Below are positions 35,528-48,829 of a stretch of DNA of 64,000 nt, piece after piece. The translations under genes were made by a program, and so were the position numbers. Origin of the DNA: Torreya grandis (Eukaryota; Streptophyta; Pinopsida; Cupressales; Taxaceae); assembly GCA_037957365.1 (NCBI GenBank), contig JARHVA010002425.1, forward strand, positions 938,001 through 1,002,000, in the 5' to 3' direction. Numbering within the stretch: position 1 is the stretch's first letter; the number at the start of each line of letters is the position of its first letter. The notes beneath the pieces are model-generated. The model was not told the DNA's origin, did no database searches, and saw only the letters and a program-made list of their open reading frames with translations.

Positions 35528-37320
35528 CCTTGAGAATTCTTATGCATATCACCTCTATATTGAAACATTAATGTTAGAACATCTTAGGACATTGAAGCTA
35601 GTGTTGCAAGTCTTGTTTCTTAGTGTAAGAGTATGATGATCTTATGAAAATATTCATGGTGTATCACCCCATTAGAATATATTTATTTCATGCATTCTTC
35701 CATCCCTTTTCTCATAAATAATCAATTAGTTTGTGTGATAAGCACTTAAAGGTTAATTCAAGGAGCTAGTCCTTTAAACATAGAGGTATACCTCTATTAT
35801 AGGCAACCCATAGGCCTAGAGGTAATCCAATCTTGCCCAAACATATATTAGGCTTTAAAAACCTCCTATAGGGTGAGATATTTGGTACCAATAATGATCT
35901 ATGTCAATAAGGACAATGGGTATTATGTTATATCGTAAAAATCTAATTACAGTATATAAACTTTGATATACTCAATAGCATTCATGACTATTGTGGTTAA
36001 CTCTACAATGAATAAGTATACATTTACATCTGTCAAAGTAACCATCTCGTATATTCACATTTTTGTAACATAATTACCTACATAGGCTTTACTTTTATCA
36101 AAATTTGATATACACAAAAATTTCCAGATTTAAAAAATGGAACCTACCACAACAACTCTTACTTGAAATTAGAGGATCTCCTTCCTTTTACGCTACTTTC
36201 CATTCCTTTTTTCATGCTCTCCTTCTCCTCTTTCTCATTATCTTCTACACTCCACTTCCAAAATTTCCCTATTTTCTTTTTTATGGTTAGCAGGAATATA
36301 TTCCAATTTTTTTTAAAGCTCTATCTCTCTCTTTTTTCTTTTTCCTAAAAATTCTAATTTGCTACGCTTTCTTATGTATATCATTTTCCTTTTAAAACTT
36401 GCCCCTTTTTTGTGTTTTATTTTTTATTTTTTTCTAATTATATATTTTCCCAAATATATAATTATTATTTTAATCATTTTTTTATTTCCTTTATGAGGAT
36501 TTACACATTTTTTAATTACTTATTACTAATATGTCTTAATAATAGATAATCATAATGACCTACATAACAACGTGGCTAACAAACAGTCACTAATATTCGG
36601 TTATCCAAAATGGTAAATCACATTATGTAGACTACCTATATTTTCTCAATGGAAATTGGCATTCTCAAAGTATCATAAATAGCTAGCTTTTGTTCCAAAA
36701 CATTCTAAAGTCATGAAGGTTAGTTTGCATACATATTCACGAAATTTTACATTTCCAAAAACATGAACATATTAGCACAACATAAACACAATCACATGGA
36801 TTAATTCATCTAAGTGTAAATCTAAGATAACACACACAACTAATCATGCATAATCTAAAAGCAATAGCATAAAAAATGCACTAATGTTAGCAATTCAAAC
36901 CATGTATCTAATATGTATTATTTAATGTGGTGTGTGCAAGGTTTTAGTCATTCCTCTATCATCCCCCAACAACTCCATCTACATCACCCTCTCTAATGAT
37001 GCTCTCCTTCCGTCATGATCTAAAGGATGAATCTCTCTTACATCCAACTCATGATAAGAGGGTAGTTAGTCCATAACACCATGACATGTATATCATAAAA
37101 TACTACTAAATAACAAGTCAAGATGATCACAATGTAAAGAACATACACTACAGCTAACTCATAGCAGTGAAATCAAGAAACCGAAGTAACATATCACTAC
37201 CCCATAACAACATATGACTTATATATTAGTTAGTAATAATCAAATAAAATTATCAACTATATAAAATCCATAGATAACTAAGTAAATTTTCTTAGCAAGA
37301 AATTGGGATGTAACACACAT
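35528..37320. other. Unassigned stretch with a pyrimidine-rich block
   Basis: No gene was recognised. The segment 36,170-36,450 is rich in CT and TTTTCT runs. Two overlapping short plus frames there (36,105-36,348) are rich in Phe, Leu and Ser because of this composition and are not convincing proteins. Confidence 0.5.
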
Positions 37321-37340
37321 TATTCAAAAATATCCCCTGT

Positions 37341-37600
37341 TCTTGGTAAGCAAAGTAGGATCAACGCTACCTTCGAATATGTCATGTAAGTGACCTCCCA
37401 TTTTAGATTAGTATGGTGTCCTTGCATTATTGATTGGTGTACATGTATAATAACATTTTTGACATTTATGTGCTTCGTATACATCCAACATTTTGACAAC
37501 CCATTGTCTTTGTAGGAGTTATAAGTATGTTCCAACAAACTTATCTTATGCTATCTAGTAACCAACATAGATAATTTATCCTTCATTTGAAAAAAGTCAA
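37341..37600 (+). pseudogene. MULE fragment (copy B)
   Basis: Plus-strand SRINATFEYVM at about 37,350-37,385 matches SRKNATFEYVI at 38,560-38,600 in the neighbouring MULE. The following 37,420-37,600 matches 26,750-26,930. It is thus a piece of a further copy of the same family, lying just left of copy C. Confidence 0.6.
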
Positions 37601-37739
37601 AAATCAAGATTTCAAATCTTCCCACAATGTGATAGCTACAAAAAAAAAAAAATTACGTTAAAAAGGATAAAATCCCTCTTTTACTTTAAAATGGGTAAAT
37701 TTCACACAATCTTGTATAATATTCAATTTCATTAATGAG

Positions 37740-40700
37740 GTGCCTATTCTATTTATAGTATACAACTATGTAGTATCTTAATACCTTGAATATCCAAATA
37801 CAGGTGGTGCCTATTACCTATTCTTTGTCATGGTGCCATGGCATTATTGACTCACTTATAGGTCCACAACCATTCCAGACATCTATGTAGTTCTTATGTG
37901 TCCAACATCTAGCGAATGGTGGTCGATATTATTGGTTGCAAGGATAATTTTCATGACTTTATAATTGTGTTTTCATTGCAAGGATATATGTTGGAGATGT
38001 TGAGTGTCCATTTCATAGCTTATTTTTAGTACTGAAAATGGGTTAAATAGAATAGTGCATGTAAAACAAAGTATTTCAATGATAGGTATGATAAATATAG
38101 CCAAAAAAGCATTGTCATGTTTCTTAATTTTGATGTATCTGACTATCCATTTCAATGATGTATATATATTGTTTGAATGATGTTTTGATCACCATCTACT
38201 TATGTTGTACATGTTATTCAATCATTATCATTTGTACATTGCAATATTTCATCAATCATAAAATTCCATTGCTAATTGGTTGAATGAAAAGTTATCTTTG
38301 TAGGATAGAATAGATGGTGAATAGGTGGGAATAAATTATGTAGCTTACACTGAAGAAGCCAAGTGAGGGTCCCTTTGATTAAAATAATATCAAGTGGGAG
38401 AATTTTCTTAAAATCAATGAGAAAGACTTGTGGGTCACTTGGGTTGATGCTAAAAGGGTTGACGACTTCATCAAAGGAAAATCAAGAAGGGATTTATTCC
38501 CTACAATTTTTTGTGTTTCACATCACAAGATAAAATCATGTTTTCCTAGAAAGTAGAGCAGGAAAAATGCTACCTTTGAATATGTCATATAAGTGATCTC
38601 CCATTTTAGATATCAAGTGGGTTTCTATTAAGATGTTCTATTGTTCCGTTTGTAGATAATTTATGTAGCATATTTTCAATTTGCATGACCCTTCATATGT
38701 TTAACATAATCTTTAAAATACTAGTGTTCATATGCCATGCCAAAATACATGTCTATAATGCCAAAGTCCAAAAAAGGTATTTGGTTGGGTCAAAGACATA
38801 TAAGGTGCATTTTTTAGTATCATTTTAGCACACAACAGATGGTTGTTAGACCTGATCATGTGCTACTCACACACAATCAGATAAAACACATAGACAATGA
38901 ATGCAATCATTGTCATGGCCAACAATATGAATAGTTTAAGGGGTAAGAAGTCTTTTTTCACTCCTTACATCAGCCCTAAATTGAATGAATGGGTTCATAG
39001 GCTATTATTATTGGGAATGTTTGTTAATGTTATCCATCTTAAACAATGGGATATGGTGTATGATAAATTTATATTATTTAATGATGAAACATAAAGAGAT
39101 GATTTCCTGAGCAAGGATGATATATATACAATAAATAACACCTGATTAAGGAGGCAAAATATGTTTATAGTCTTGATGATGTAGAAAGTGTCTAGGATTG
39201 AGCGTTGGCAAATCCCAACAAGTGGTTTGTATACCAAGGATATAACATAGGGAAAGATTTATGGGGATGGGGAAATCCCCTTCATCCTAGGCATTTAACT
39301 CCCATAACAACTGGAATGGTTGTTGAGATTTAGGAAGTGCAACTTATTGGTAATGGATTCAATGTTTAGAATGAATGTAATGAATGTATGTTTCTAATGT
39401 TTGTAATAGTAGTTGATAATATAAATATTTTGTAACATCTAAGCTCGTTTATGTTCTATATTTTTTGTAGAGTTCTAATTTTACACATTATTGGTGTTTG
39501 ATTCCAAACATGAAGGTGTGTCTGTTGAATGGGTCATTATATCTCGGTCCTATACTAATGGCCTAAGCCAATAGATGCAAATACTTCTATAAAGAGTACA
39601 CTTGAAAGACATTGAATGGACAATCAGTACCTTCATGATGGATGATGTTGGTGTAGAGATAAAATTTATTAGGTGCATCTTCGTTATTCCTACATGCATC
39701 ATAGAGTTCATATTTTGAAGTTCATAGACACCGTTATCATTTTATACCATAAACTCTTACAAAACTATCATGTTATGCAGGGAGACATTCAATTATGAGG
39801 TTTACTTATGCATTTGGCATGTTTGTCATCTGTGGTTGAAGAATTTGATAGCAAAGGTGAAATAAGATGATGTAAGACATGTGATGTTTGATAATTTGGG
39901 GTACATAATGCATAGTTGTGTTGATGAAGACATGGCAAAAAGGGAGTCCATAAAGTTTGTAGAAAGGTATCACTCCACTCAGGTTAGTTTTTTTGAGTAT
40001 TTGGAACATCACTGGATAGACATGGTTAGAATGTGGTCGTGATGTTGCCGTGTACTTATGCATGTTGGGCAAGAAATAAAATGCATCCATAGAATCTTAC
40101 CATTCCCATTTGAAAAGTCATTTTTTTGAGCACAATATAGACTTCTAAACATCACAGGGTGGATTGGTTGGTTCACCAACTAACCACAATTGTTTACATA
40201 TATTATTGGTGGCTACAAGTATGCAATGATAGTGGATTCCACAGGAACTTCAAATTAGAAAGACTTGAAACTATTTCATGGGTAAGGGCTTTACAAATCC
40301 TAGATTTTCATGTAACCTTCCACAACAATGACCCCCACATGGCCTATGTGTAGAGTATGAAAGATGACACATTACATTAAATGTATTTAATATAAGTCCA
40401 TCCATGTCAATGTGCAATTGCCCTTTTTCACTCTAAGTCTACACTTCTAAACATGTGATCAAGGTGGACCCGATGAAAAAGATGACAAGTTAGGTAGTTG
40501 TAGAGGACGCATGGGATGGTGTTAATGAGAGCATCAATAACATTGATTCTAATTACAATGAAAGTTTTCTTCCCACATCTACTTTCTATGTTGATAAGTT
40601 TGAGATGACTTTTATTTATGTAATACATTTTTATTTCAAAATGCATAGACAAGGAAGGCCGAATTGAAAATGAGGGAGAGAAGACATGGATGCTAGAGGA

Positions 40701-41010
40701 TTAAACCTTCAAATTGAAGGTGTATCAGGTATGGATATACAAGGATCAAATCATACATTCAAAGGTCTCATAGCTTATTTGGCTGATGGCACTAAAAACT
40801 AGTTGAGGAGGTTGATAGTGTAAGACATGTATATACTCACACTCATCTATTTTTGTATTTTGTAGGTAGTTCAAACTAGATGCATTTCATTATATGAATA
40901 GATCCCTCCAAGTGTTGAAGTTGATGATGTTGAAGCATTGATATTCGAAGCACGAGAGATTTTTGAGAAATGTGTTAAAGCATATAGAACCATTGAAATA
41001 ATGTAATTAT
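37740..41010 (+). pseudogene. MULE-type transposase with SWIM finger (copy C)
   Basis: A decayed multi-exon transposase of the Mutator-like superfamily. In order: KPSEGPFD...LWVTWVDAKRVDDFIKG...SRRDLFP (38,356-38,508); RDDFLSKDDIY (39,095-39,130); FILGI then CNLLVMDSMF (39,280-39,365); LLVFDSKHEGVSVEWVIIS (39,490-39,545); FNYEVYLCIWHVCHLWLKNL (from 39,785); HWIDMVRMW (about 40,012-40,037); SIESYHSHLKSHFF (40,088-40,130); MDWLVHQLTT...VRALQILDFHVTF (40,159-40,353); and a SWIM-like CNC...KH. The closing exon reads EVDDVEALIFEAREIFEKC (about 40,915-40,970). Splice acceptors remain at 39,470 and 39,780. Stops and shifts are present throughout, and terminal inverted repeats were not found. Confidence 0.8.
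40410..40460 (+). pseudogene. SWIM zinc-finger remnant of the MULE
   Basis: MCNCPFSL followed after a stop by SKHVIK fits the SWIM pattern CxC...CxH, with the third Cys changed to Ser. MULE transposases commonly carry such a finger after the DDE core, and its position here, about 60 bases after the FHVTFHNND segment, agrees. Confidence 0.65.
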
Positions 41011-44000
41011 TCGAAAATTACATGATAAATGTTAACAACAAGGTGTAGAGTAGGGCAATATTGAGTACCCAACACCCGATGGCTCATCCATTCTAACAAG
41101 TTCACAATGGGGCATGAAACTTCCATTCATGGAGAGAGAGACTTCATATAAAATATGAATAGACAAAGACAACACATCATGTCACAGTATAAAACACATT
41201 TTCTAAACCCCATTCTCGTAAGAATAAAAAATGACAAGTCTAGAATGAGTATCTAAAGAAGGCAACAAATCAAGATAGGGGTAGATATTAAAAAGATAAT
41301 ACACCTTGATTACCTCCCTTTGTAAATTTTAGTGATAATACAACAACAACAAATGCATATACATTCAATGACAATATAATATTGTTATATCCTATGATGT
41401 AATTGTCTTTGTTTGATGTACCATCAACTGTATGGATATATAGCCCTATGTCGAATGGAATGCAAGGCATTCAATTGAGTTATTAAATAAAAATATTTAT
41501 AACACTTTTATTTTTTATCTGATGATAATTTTGAATATACCAAATTAAATATGTTCCATGAATTATGTATTCTCCTAATATATAACTTAATAACCATAGT
41601 AGGTTCCTTCTCGAGATTAGCTAAGTAGAGTAACTAATGTATGACCAAAATACCATCACAATGCATTCAAATTCTCATTGTTTTAAAGAATGTCCATGAA
41701 AAAAATGCTTGAAAATGGTGCAAATTTTTTTCATTATGGACTCAATTTGGCATATGCTTTGAATTTGTTTCCTATAATCCCCTCACATACTTTGTTGGTT
41801 GTGATAAATTGTAGTTTGTGTTATTACAATGGAGCTCCAAATATGGTAAGGTTGTGTATGTTTTGAACTCTTACTTTGACTTGTACTAAATGATTTTGTG
41901 TTTATAAATCAACATTGAACCTATTTCTATGGTTTATTTATATTTGATTCAATTATTTAGCAAGTGAATTGAATTGCTTCCATGCATCTGTGATAATTTT
42001 TATGCTATACATTGTAGTTTTTTGTCATTATCCAATCTTGTATGTGTTTTCTACATATTGATATACATCCCACTTCATTCCATGTTAAATATGGCATGCA
42101 GTCAAATAATGTATCTGCAACTATGAAGTCTAAATGGTTTTAGTTACTAGTAAGTGTGGTTATGTGCATGTATTTGTATGGTGTGGACGTTATTGATAGT
42201 GAAAAGTATAGGAAGATAATTGTGTATAGGAATATTTAGACACCAATTTAATTGTATTCATATTAAGCTAATAAATTTAGATTTTTGAATTTATCATTGA
42301 TACACATGGATATAAATTAAAAATTATTTTATTTATTCTTTATATTTTAACTTTTTCCAGAAAAATGTCCTTAAATTTTATGGTGTAGGGTTAATTTCAT
42401 GTGGATAAGTTTATTCCTATATTTTCAATTGCATCCACTGCCTTTTCTTTAGATGGATAAGTTTATCCCTTGGATGAAAAGCATGCATTTAGTCTATGAT
42501 CATCTCCTTCTCAATTCAAAGTCCTACTTTCAAGAGGTATGTTTTGGGAGAACATAAGGGACTATATGTATGCAATGGTTAGTCATATAACCAATTAACA
42601 TCAATGAATGAACCTAGGGTGAGTAATGGTTAGTCACAAGGCACTATATTTCATTTCTCTAATGAAATATAATAACACTACAATATTTCATTTCTCCAAC
42701 TAAGCAATGATATTTTTCCATATGCTAGAATAAAAAAAGGCTAAATGATCAAAAAATTACGAGCTCTATCAATAAGTTATGACCAACATCCATGACCATG
42801 GACATTAATATATGTTATGAGTTTAATGTGTTCCTCAAGGACTAAAAGCCTCACTTTAACATTCGCTTTTTACATCAATTGTATTCCACTCTGGATCTCA
42901 TTTTGTTTCACACATTACTATGCACCATGAAAAATATATAAAGCTTTATATTTCCCGTTAAGTAATTATAATTCATATTTATTCACTAGGAAATTAATAC
43001 AATTGAAGTCCACTATATCTTTTTCTATAATTTTATTTCATTTTGACTAGGGCCATAAAGGAAGGGGTGGTCACTGACATACCATGCTACTCAAAGGGCC
43101 CAAGTTGACTTAATCTTGCAAACTATAATGTAAATAATACCCATGAGTCATAACTTATAGTTGGTGTGTAACTCCAATAGATCTCTCTATGATATAAAGC
43201 AAAAATAACATCAGAGACTTGAAAATAATTGGTCCATTCAAACTATGATCATCCCATTCTCAATTCAATGTCCTACTTTCAATAGGTATGCTTTGGGAGA
43301 ACATAAGGGATTGAATCCATTGTTAAGAATATAGAGAGAAATAAGATTAGATTTGAAAGGACATGGGACCAAGGGTAGAAAGGGACACAAAAATAAGAAC
43401 ACATTGACAATAAAGGTAAGATGAAAAATGAGGAAATTAAAAAAGATCAGAGCCAAGACCATAATTTTTAATAATATTGATGGTTGGTCTCTAGGATTGG
43501 TTTAGTTCAAGGCCATCATCCCTATTTAGGTTGTTATTGAGTTTATGAATTTCAACTACTTCCCTAAGATGATGTTTTAAATTTATTCTAGTTTAAATAA
43601 TTTGGTAGTTTGTTCACTAGACTTATAGTGATTAACTTTATAATGCACCATTTCTTTGTGAATTGAATCAATTTTAATTTCTTCCATTTTAGCGTTGTAA
43701 CTTCTGAGTTAGGTATATATCCTAACCTACATTTTAAGTTTTAAGTAGATGATTCAATGAGGTGAAGAGTTCCTTGTACATTTTTTATTAATCTATTGCA
43801 TTATATCTTATATTATATAAATATTTTAATCCAAAGCCATGCTTAGAGTAAAATCATGTTTTAAGATTGGGATTCAAATATTGGACATGATTCTAAAGAG
43901 TTTTCACTTGATTCAATATGATCCTATTAGGTATATTGTTTATTACATCATGAGAATCTATGAAAGAATCCTTATGTGAAAGGAATAACAATAGAGCTAG

Positions 44001-44440
44001 AGGAATGCATTGAATAATATTGATTAGGGATTGTACATTTATTACAAATTCTATATGTGACACATGATTTGAATTGAAGCATAGAGGTCATTGAAGGTCT
44101 TATTTAATTATTTATGGTCATTGAACTATTGTTGATAGTAGTAACTGGTATTTTTTGGAAGTCATTGCTATTTTTTTTAAATTGCATGGCAAGTGTATTC
44201 CATATTACAAGTGTATCTAGAGAGTGCAACACAAATATGGTGAGACTTGTAGAAATTAGAGAATAATTCTACAAACACATATAAAAAAGATGTTTATCCT
44301 AAATGAGATGAATTTAACACAAGATATGAGAATCCAAAACTCATATATGGTAGCCAATACTATAAATTGAAGGGGCTAAGATACACAATAGATTTCATCC
44401 ATCTCGATGGTTTGAGATGGTGTAATATACTTTTGCATTA
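41011..44440. other. Unassigned stretch with a 70-bp direct repeat
   Basis: No gene was recognised. TATGATCATC...TTTGGGAGAACATAAGGGA is present at 42,496-42,571 and 43,244-43,312 (748 bp apart) with several mismatches. Its role is unknown. Confidence 0.55.
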
Positions 44441-44448
44441 CAAAACAT

Positions 44449-44964
44449 GATTCCTTCATACCACATTCCATTGGCCATTATGAGTTCTTGACATTAATAG
44501 AAAGGCATGGTTCTAAATTCTTCATACAATGGTCCTTTGAATGGCTGAAGTAGGATGTGGTTTTATTAGATCTTTGGAATACTCCTGGTGCTATCCCACC
44601 ATACATAAGGTCATTCCTATAAAAATACTTGCCGATAAAGGTGTCAAATGATCCTAATATAAATGTACACATAGATCGAGTGCAGAATGTGTTCATCATA
44701 GTGAAGATCCCATTCAGAGTATATTTCAGATTGTTCAATGTTAGAATTAACCATTTTGAGGTAGAGAGAATTTATCCAACCCAAACATTTACAACATTAT
44801 GAAAGAGGTACACAATTTCCCATGACACCAATTTTCCACTCTTCCAAATGCACCTAAGGATTTTGAAAGTAGTACCTCTTTACTTCTTCATGCCCACAGA
44901 AGGCACTGATGGTGATGATGACTATTATCCATCGAGTGACAGTGTTGATTTAGATAGTGAATAG
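44449..44964 (+). pseudogene. Unrecognised protein remnant with acidic C-terminus
   Basis: One plus-strand frame of 171 codons is interrupted by only three stops (TAG, TAA, TGA). It has protein-like content: GHYEFLTLIERHGSKFF, NTPGAIPPYIRSFL, VQNVFIIVKIPFRVYFRLF, and ends TEGTDGDDDYYPSSDSVDLD before a TAG. An acidic, Ser-rich tail is a reasonable natural C-terminus. I do not recognise the family. No second exon, terminal repeat or neighbouring transposase was tied to it. Confidence 0.5.
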
Positions 44965-47900
44965 TTGGTGGACTTAGTTGTTTATTTTTAGTGAACCTAT
45001 TTTTGTATACAGTTAAAAATGTGGTACACTATGGACATGTTTTATGGATGTTGAATACACACCATAAGTTAATTAAAACTTAACTTTATAACAACCATAC
45101 ACACTTATTTTTTGAACACATATAACTAAATTTTGATTCATGAAGTACAGTTAATCTTACCATACTACTGTTAGATCCATGAAGTACATTATAATTTTGA
45201 TTTTTTGAATTCAATCCATATGTTATGTTAAACTTTGGAATCATTTTTTTAATCTAGAATTTTTGAAGACAATAAACTTTGATAACTTTTAATATTAGAC
45301 TACACAATTATTTATTTAAATTGCATTACTTCCGTGTTGCACTATAATTTCCTAATTTTATATGTCACTTGAATCTGGGAGTCAAAATATTGTGGGAATG
45401 TATAGCTGTAAGAACCAAATCAAACTTGCTCAACAAATAAGACACGCAATCAATTTAAAACAAAACAAAACAAAACATGTTATGTTAATACCCCACCCAT
45501 TATAGTGATTAAAGATTTGGGACTGAAATAATTTAAAAAACGGTATTGTTGTGCATCCAACTGGTATCATTGATCCTAACCATTGTCATTTTGTGTATTA
45601 ATTTTTATTTCCTAGGCAGGAGGAAGACTAAATGTTGGAATTGCCTAAAATATTGTATATATAATTGTATTACTGATTATTTGAAGTAAAAATATGTTCC
45701 ATTTATGCATGGATTCTCTACAATTGGTACTTGTTTTTTCCTTTTATTTTTATTTTCTAGAATAATATATAATATTTCTATTGTTGTTGTAAATTTCTAG
45801 GTTGAGTAGTTGTATATTTCTATTGTTGTTGAATATTGTTATTTTATTCTAGCAATTTGAAATCCAAGCTCCTAGATATCAATGAGAATGTAGAGTGATA
45901 CTCATACATCATATGAATATTGTACATATTTTAGTTTATCAATAGTCATTAAACATTTTAGTGTATTTCTTCTTTACTTTATCAAATGGATTGTAGAACT
46001 ACTACTATAATCCCAGTTTGCATTGATAAGTGTCTAGCCTTATGTCATTAAACAATTGAATGAAGGTATGTGATGAATATGGAAGATTAATAGATGTCCA
46101 ACAATTTATAAGTGCCTATCCTAGAAGACATTTTTAATTTTAGCCCATTGTCCTATTAAATTTTTCCTCTTCCATAATTTCTTCTGAGATTCATGCATAT
46201 ACAATTGATCCCAAAAGGGGTTCTCATAAGAGATTATTATCTTTAAGTATCCAAAGTTAAACTACTTTAGATGTGCATTACACTGAATTTTCCCTTAGCT
46301 CTTTGAAAAAAGCCTTTATTTACTGTCTCAAGGCAATTTTCAAATGCATCTAGCCCTCCAACTTAGAGATCCAATAAATCCCACTTGTCAGTATAGAGTT
46401 AGTGTGGATAGTAGATTTTTCCTTATAGCTCATCGGGATAGATCCAAGCATCAACAAGTTCAAGTTTAGATTTTTATCAAGTGAATTTCATAATTCACAT
46501 TGAGAAAACTTAGCTTATTGTTTTAAATACAACATGATGGTTGCTATAAGCTCTTCACTTTAGCCTCTTTCATGAAATATAATCAATCAACCCTACTGTG
46601 AATGTTCATCAAAACCTCACTTTGAATATGTACTAATAAAATAATAAAGATCTACGACTTGTCACCATGTGAAGAAGTCATCTTAGGGACATTGTAATTT
46701 TATTGATCTTCAGGTGATTTAATGTATTACCTCAATTGAAACATAATGTTGCTTTAACAAAGGGTATACATAAAAACCACACAGTCTTTGCTACCATTCC
46801 CATCTAGTTTGTAGGAGCAAACATGATTATACGAATTGTTCTCATTCAGAGGTTTCATGTATTGTCCAAACTTTGATATAATTATCTTATACATGTGATT
46901 TATCCAAGGGTGATTAGTTGGAATAAATAAATGCACATCTTCATCAATGGATCTCAAAAAAAAATTTAATCAACTATGATTTTATTTTGAAATTCTACAC
47001 CAATTTATCATTTAGACTATGGTCATCATGACTATAATACCTGAAAAGATTGAACCTTTAGAGAATAATATACACATTTTTTATCTTATGGGTATATAGG
47101 TAGGGTATGTGATATCACTCATTGACTAGAAGAAAAATTGTTGCTTTATTAAGCAAAAAGAATATATAGGATGTGAATCCCCCCAATAAAATATTAATAA
47201 GGGATCTAAATCTTAACCCTAAACTTGAAAAGAAGATGGAATGAAATATTAAGTGAAGACAAGCAGTTGGTAGAACAATATAATTTCATTAAGTTATTCT
47301 AATTTGAACATCATTTTGTTAATATTTTAATTTTAATCCTGAAATGAAAGCATGAATAATTATACGGTTACCCTTTATTTAAATAATCATAAATTGGTAT
47401 ATCAACAATAAATTTTTCTATAAGAAACACATGCCAAGATGTCCAATAAAATAGCTATAAGTTGAAGAGTAAGGTATTTAAATAAGGGAACTTAAGAGTC
47501 ATAAGGATGGAAAGGAGGGCCTTGTCAATAAGTTACTTGTTAGTAGGGCCACTCTAGTTGTGATAAGACCATTATGGTGTAGATTTTATAATAATGTGAT
47601 TAAGATGGGATTACAATAATAATAATAAGGTGATAGGGATAATCCACTAACAAAACACCTTCTAACACACCTTACTCTAATAAATACTGTGAAAACTCCT
47701 TATACTAGATTTTTACAATTATTAGCCTTGCTCAAAGTATTATCAGACTTCATTCAGGCTATGTAGTTAATATGTAACATGTTATTTTTTCCATTTTCCA
47801 CACAAATAGTAAATTTGATAGTATTTATTAGTTATTGCTTCAAACTATAAAATCAATAATTTTTAGGTGTGATAATAAACCATAACACACAAGCTCTAAG

Positions 47901-48800
47901 ATGTCCAAAAGATTTACAAACAATAAAAAGCAACAAAAAATACCATGAATCTGTACCTCCAACATGTTCATTTTGATCTTTCAAAGTGTTTCATTCCCTG
48001 TCGCCCATCTTCCTCTTCCTCAAAACCACAGTCCATAGACATTCACTCAAGTGTTATGTGATTTGCCTATATAAATAAAGACATCAAATGAGATAAGTGG
48101 AGGGAAAAGAGATAAGTAATGCACAAGATGTTATATTGACGTGCAAACATGTGCACTTGATCACTAACATTTGTAATATTGAAAAACTAAAAAAGCTAAA
48201 GATGTAAACATGATAGATTACTTGTAAACATCATTACATATCATACATATATAATATTGAAATTTTGAAAAAGGTAAACATGTGAACACGATAGATTACC
48301 TATCAACATCATTACATATCATACATATATACATGATTGCATGAGTATATGTGAACATCATCACAAAATTTAACCATGCATTATCATACAATACATCACT
48401 AATTGCAATAGTAACCAACAAAGTGTTACTTAAATCATAGATAAATGAAACATTTCATAGACAACACGATTCAAAAATGAAACACTAGTATTGAAATGTG
48501 ATGTCCAAATAATATGTATCATTACACATCATGCATATCATACATGCCATGTCAATATGTATATATATAAAGAATCATGTCCAAGACAGTAGCTGGAAAC
48601 CAATATCCATGTTCATGGCATGCCCATAAAACCTCATGTTAAGGAAAAAAATGAAAGTAGATGAGTAGTGAATGCAAGTATATGCATATGTCTCCCTCCC
48701 ATGAAGACACCTACATTTCAAATTACCAACGTTAGAAACCTTGATGAAAATCAAGAATAACACACCAACATGATGAATAAACCTATTGCTCTGATAAATA
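44965..48800. other. Unassigned AT-rich stretch
   Basis: Only short chance frames (for example 67 residues on the minus strand at 46,754-46,957). No repeat structure was noticed. Confidence 0.5.
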
Positions 48801-48829
48801 ATACGTGAAAATCAAACGTCCAATAAATG

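Noticed and set aside
42496..43312. LTR pair of a small element
   Set aside because: The repeats are only about 70 bp, lack defined ends and flank no primer site.
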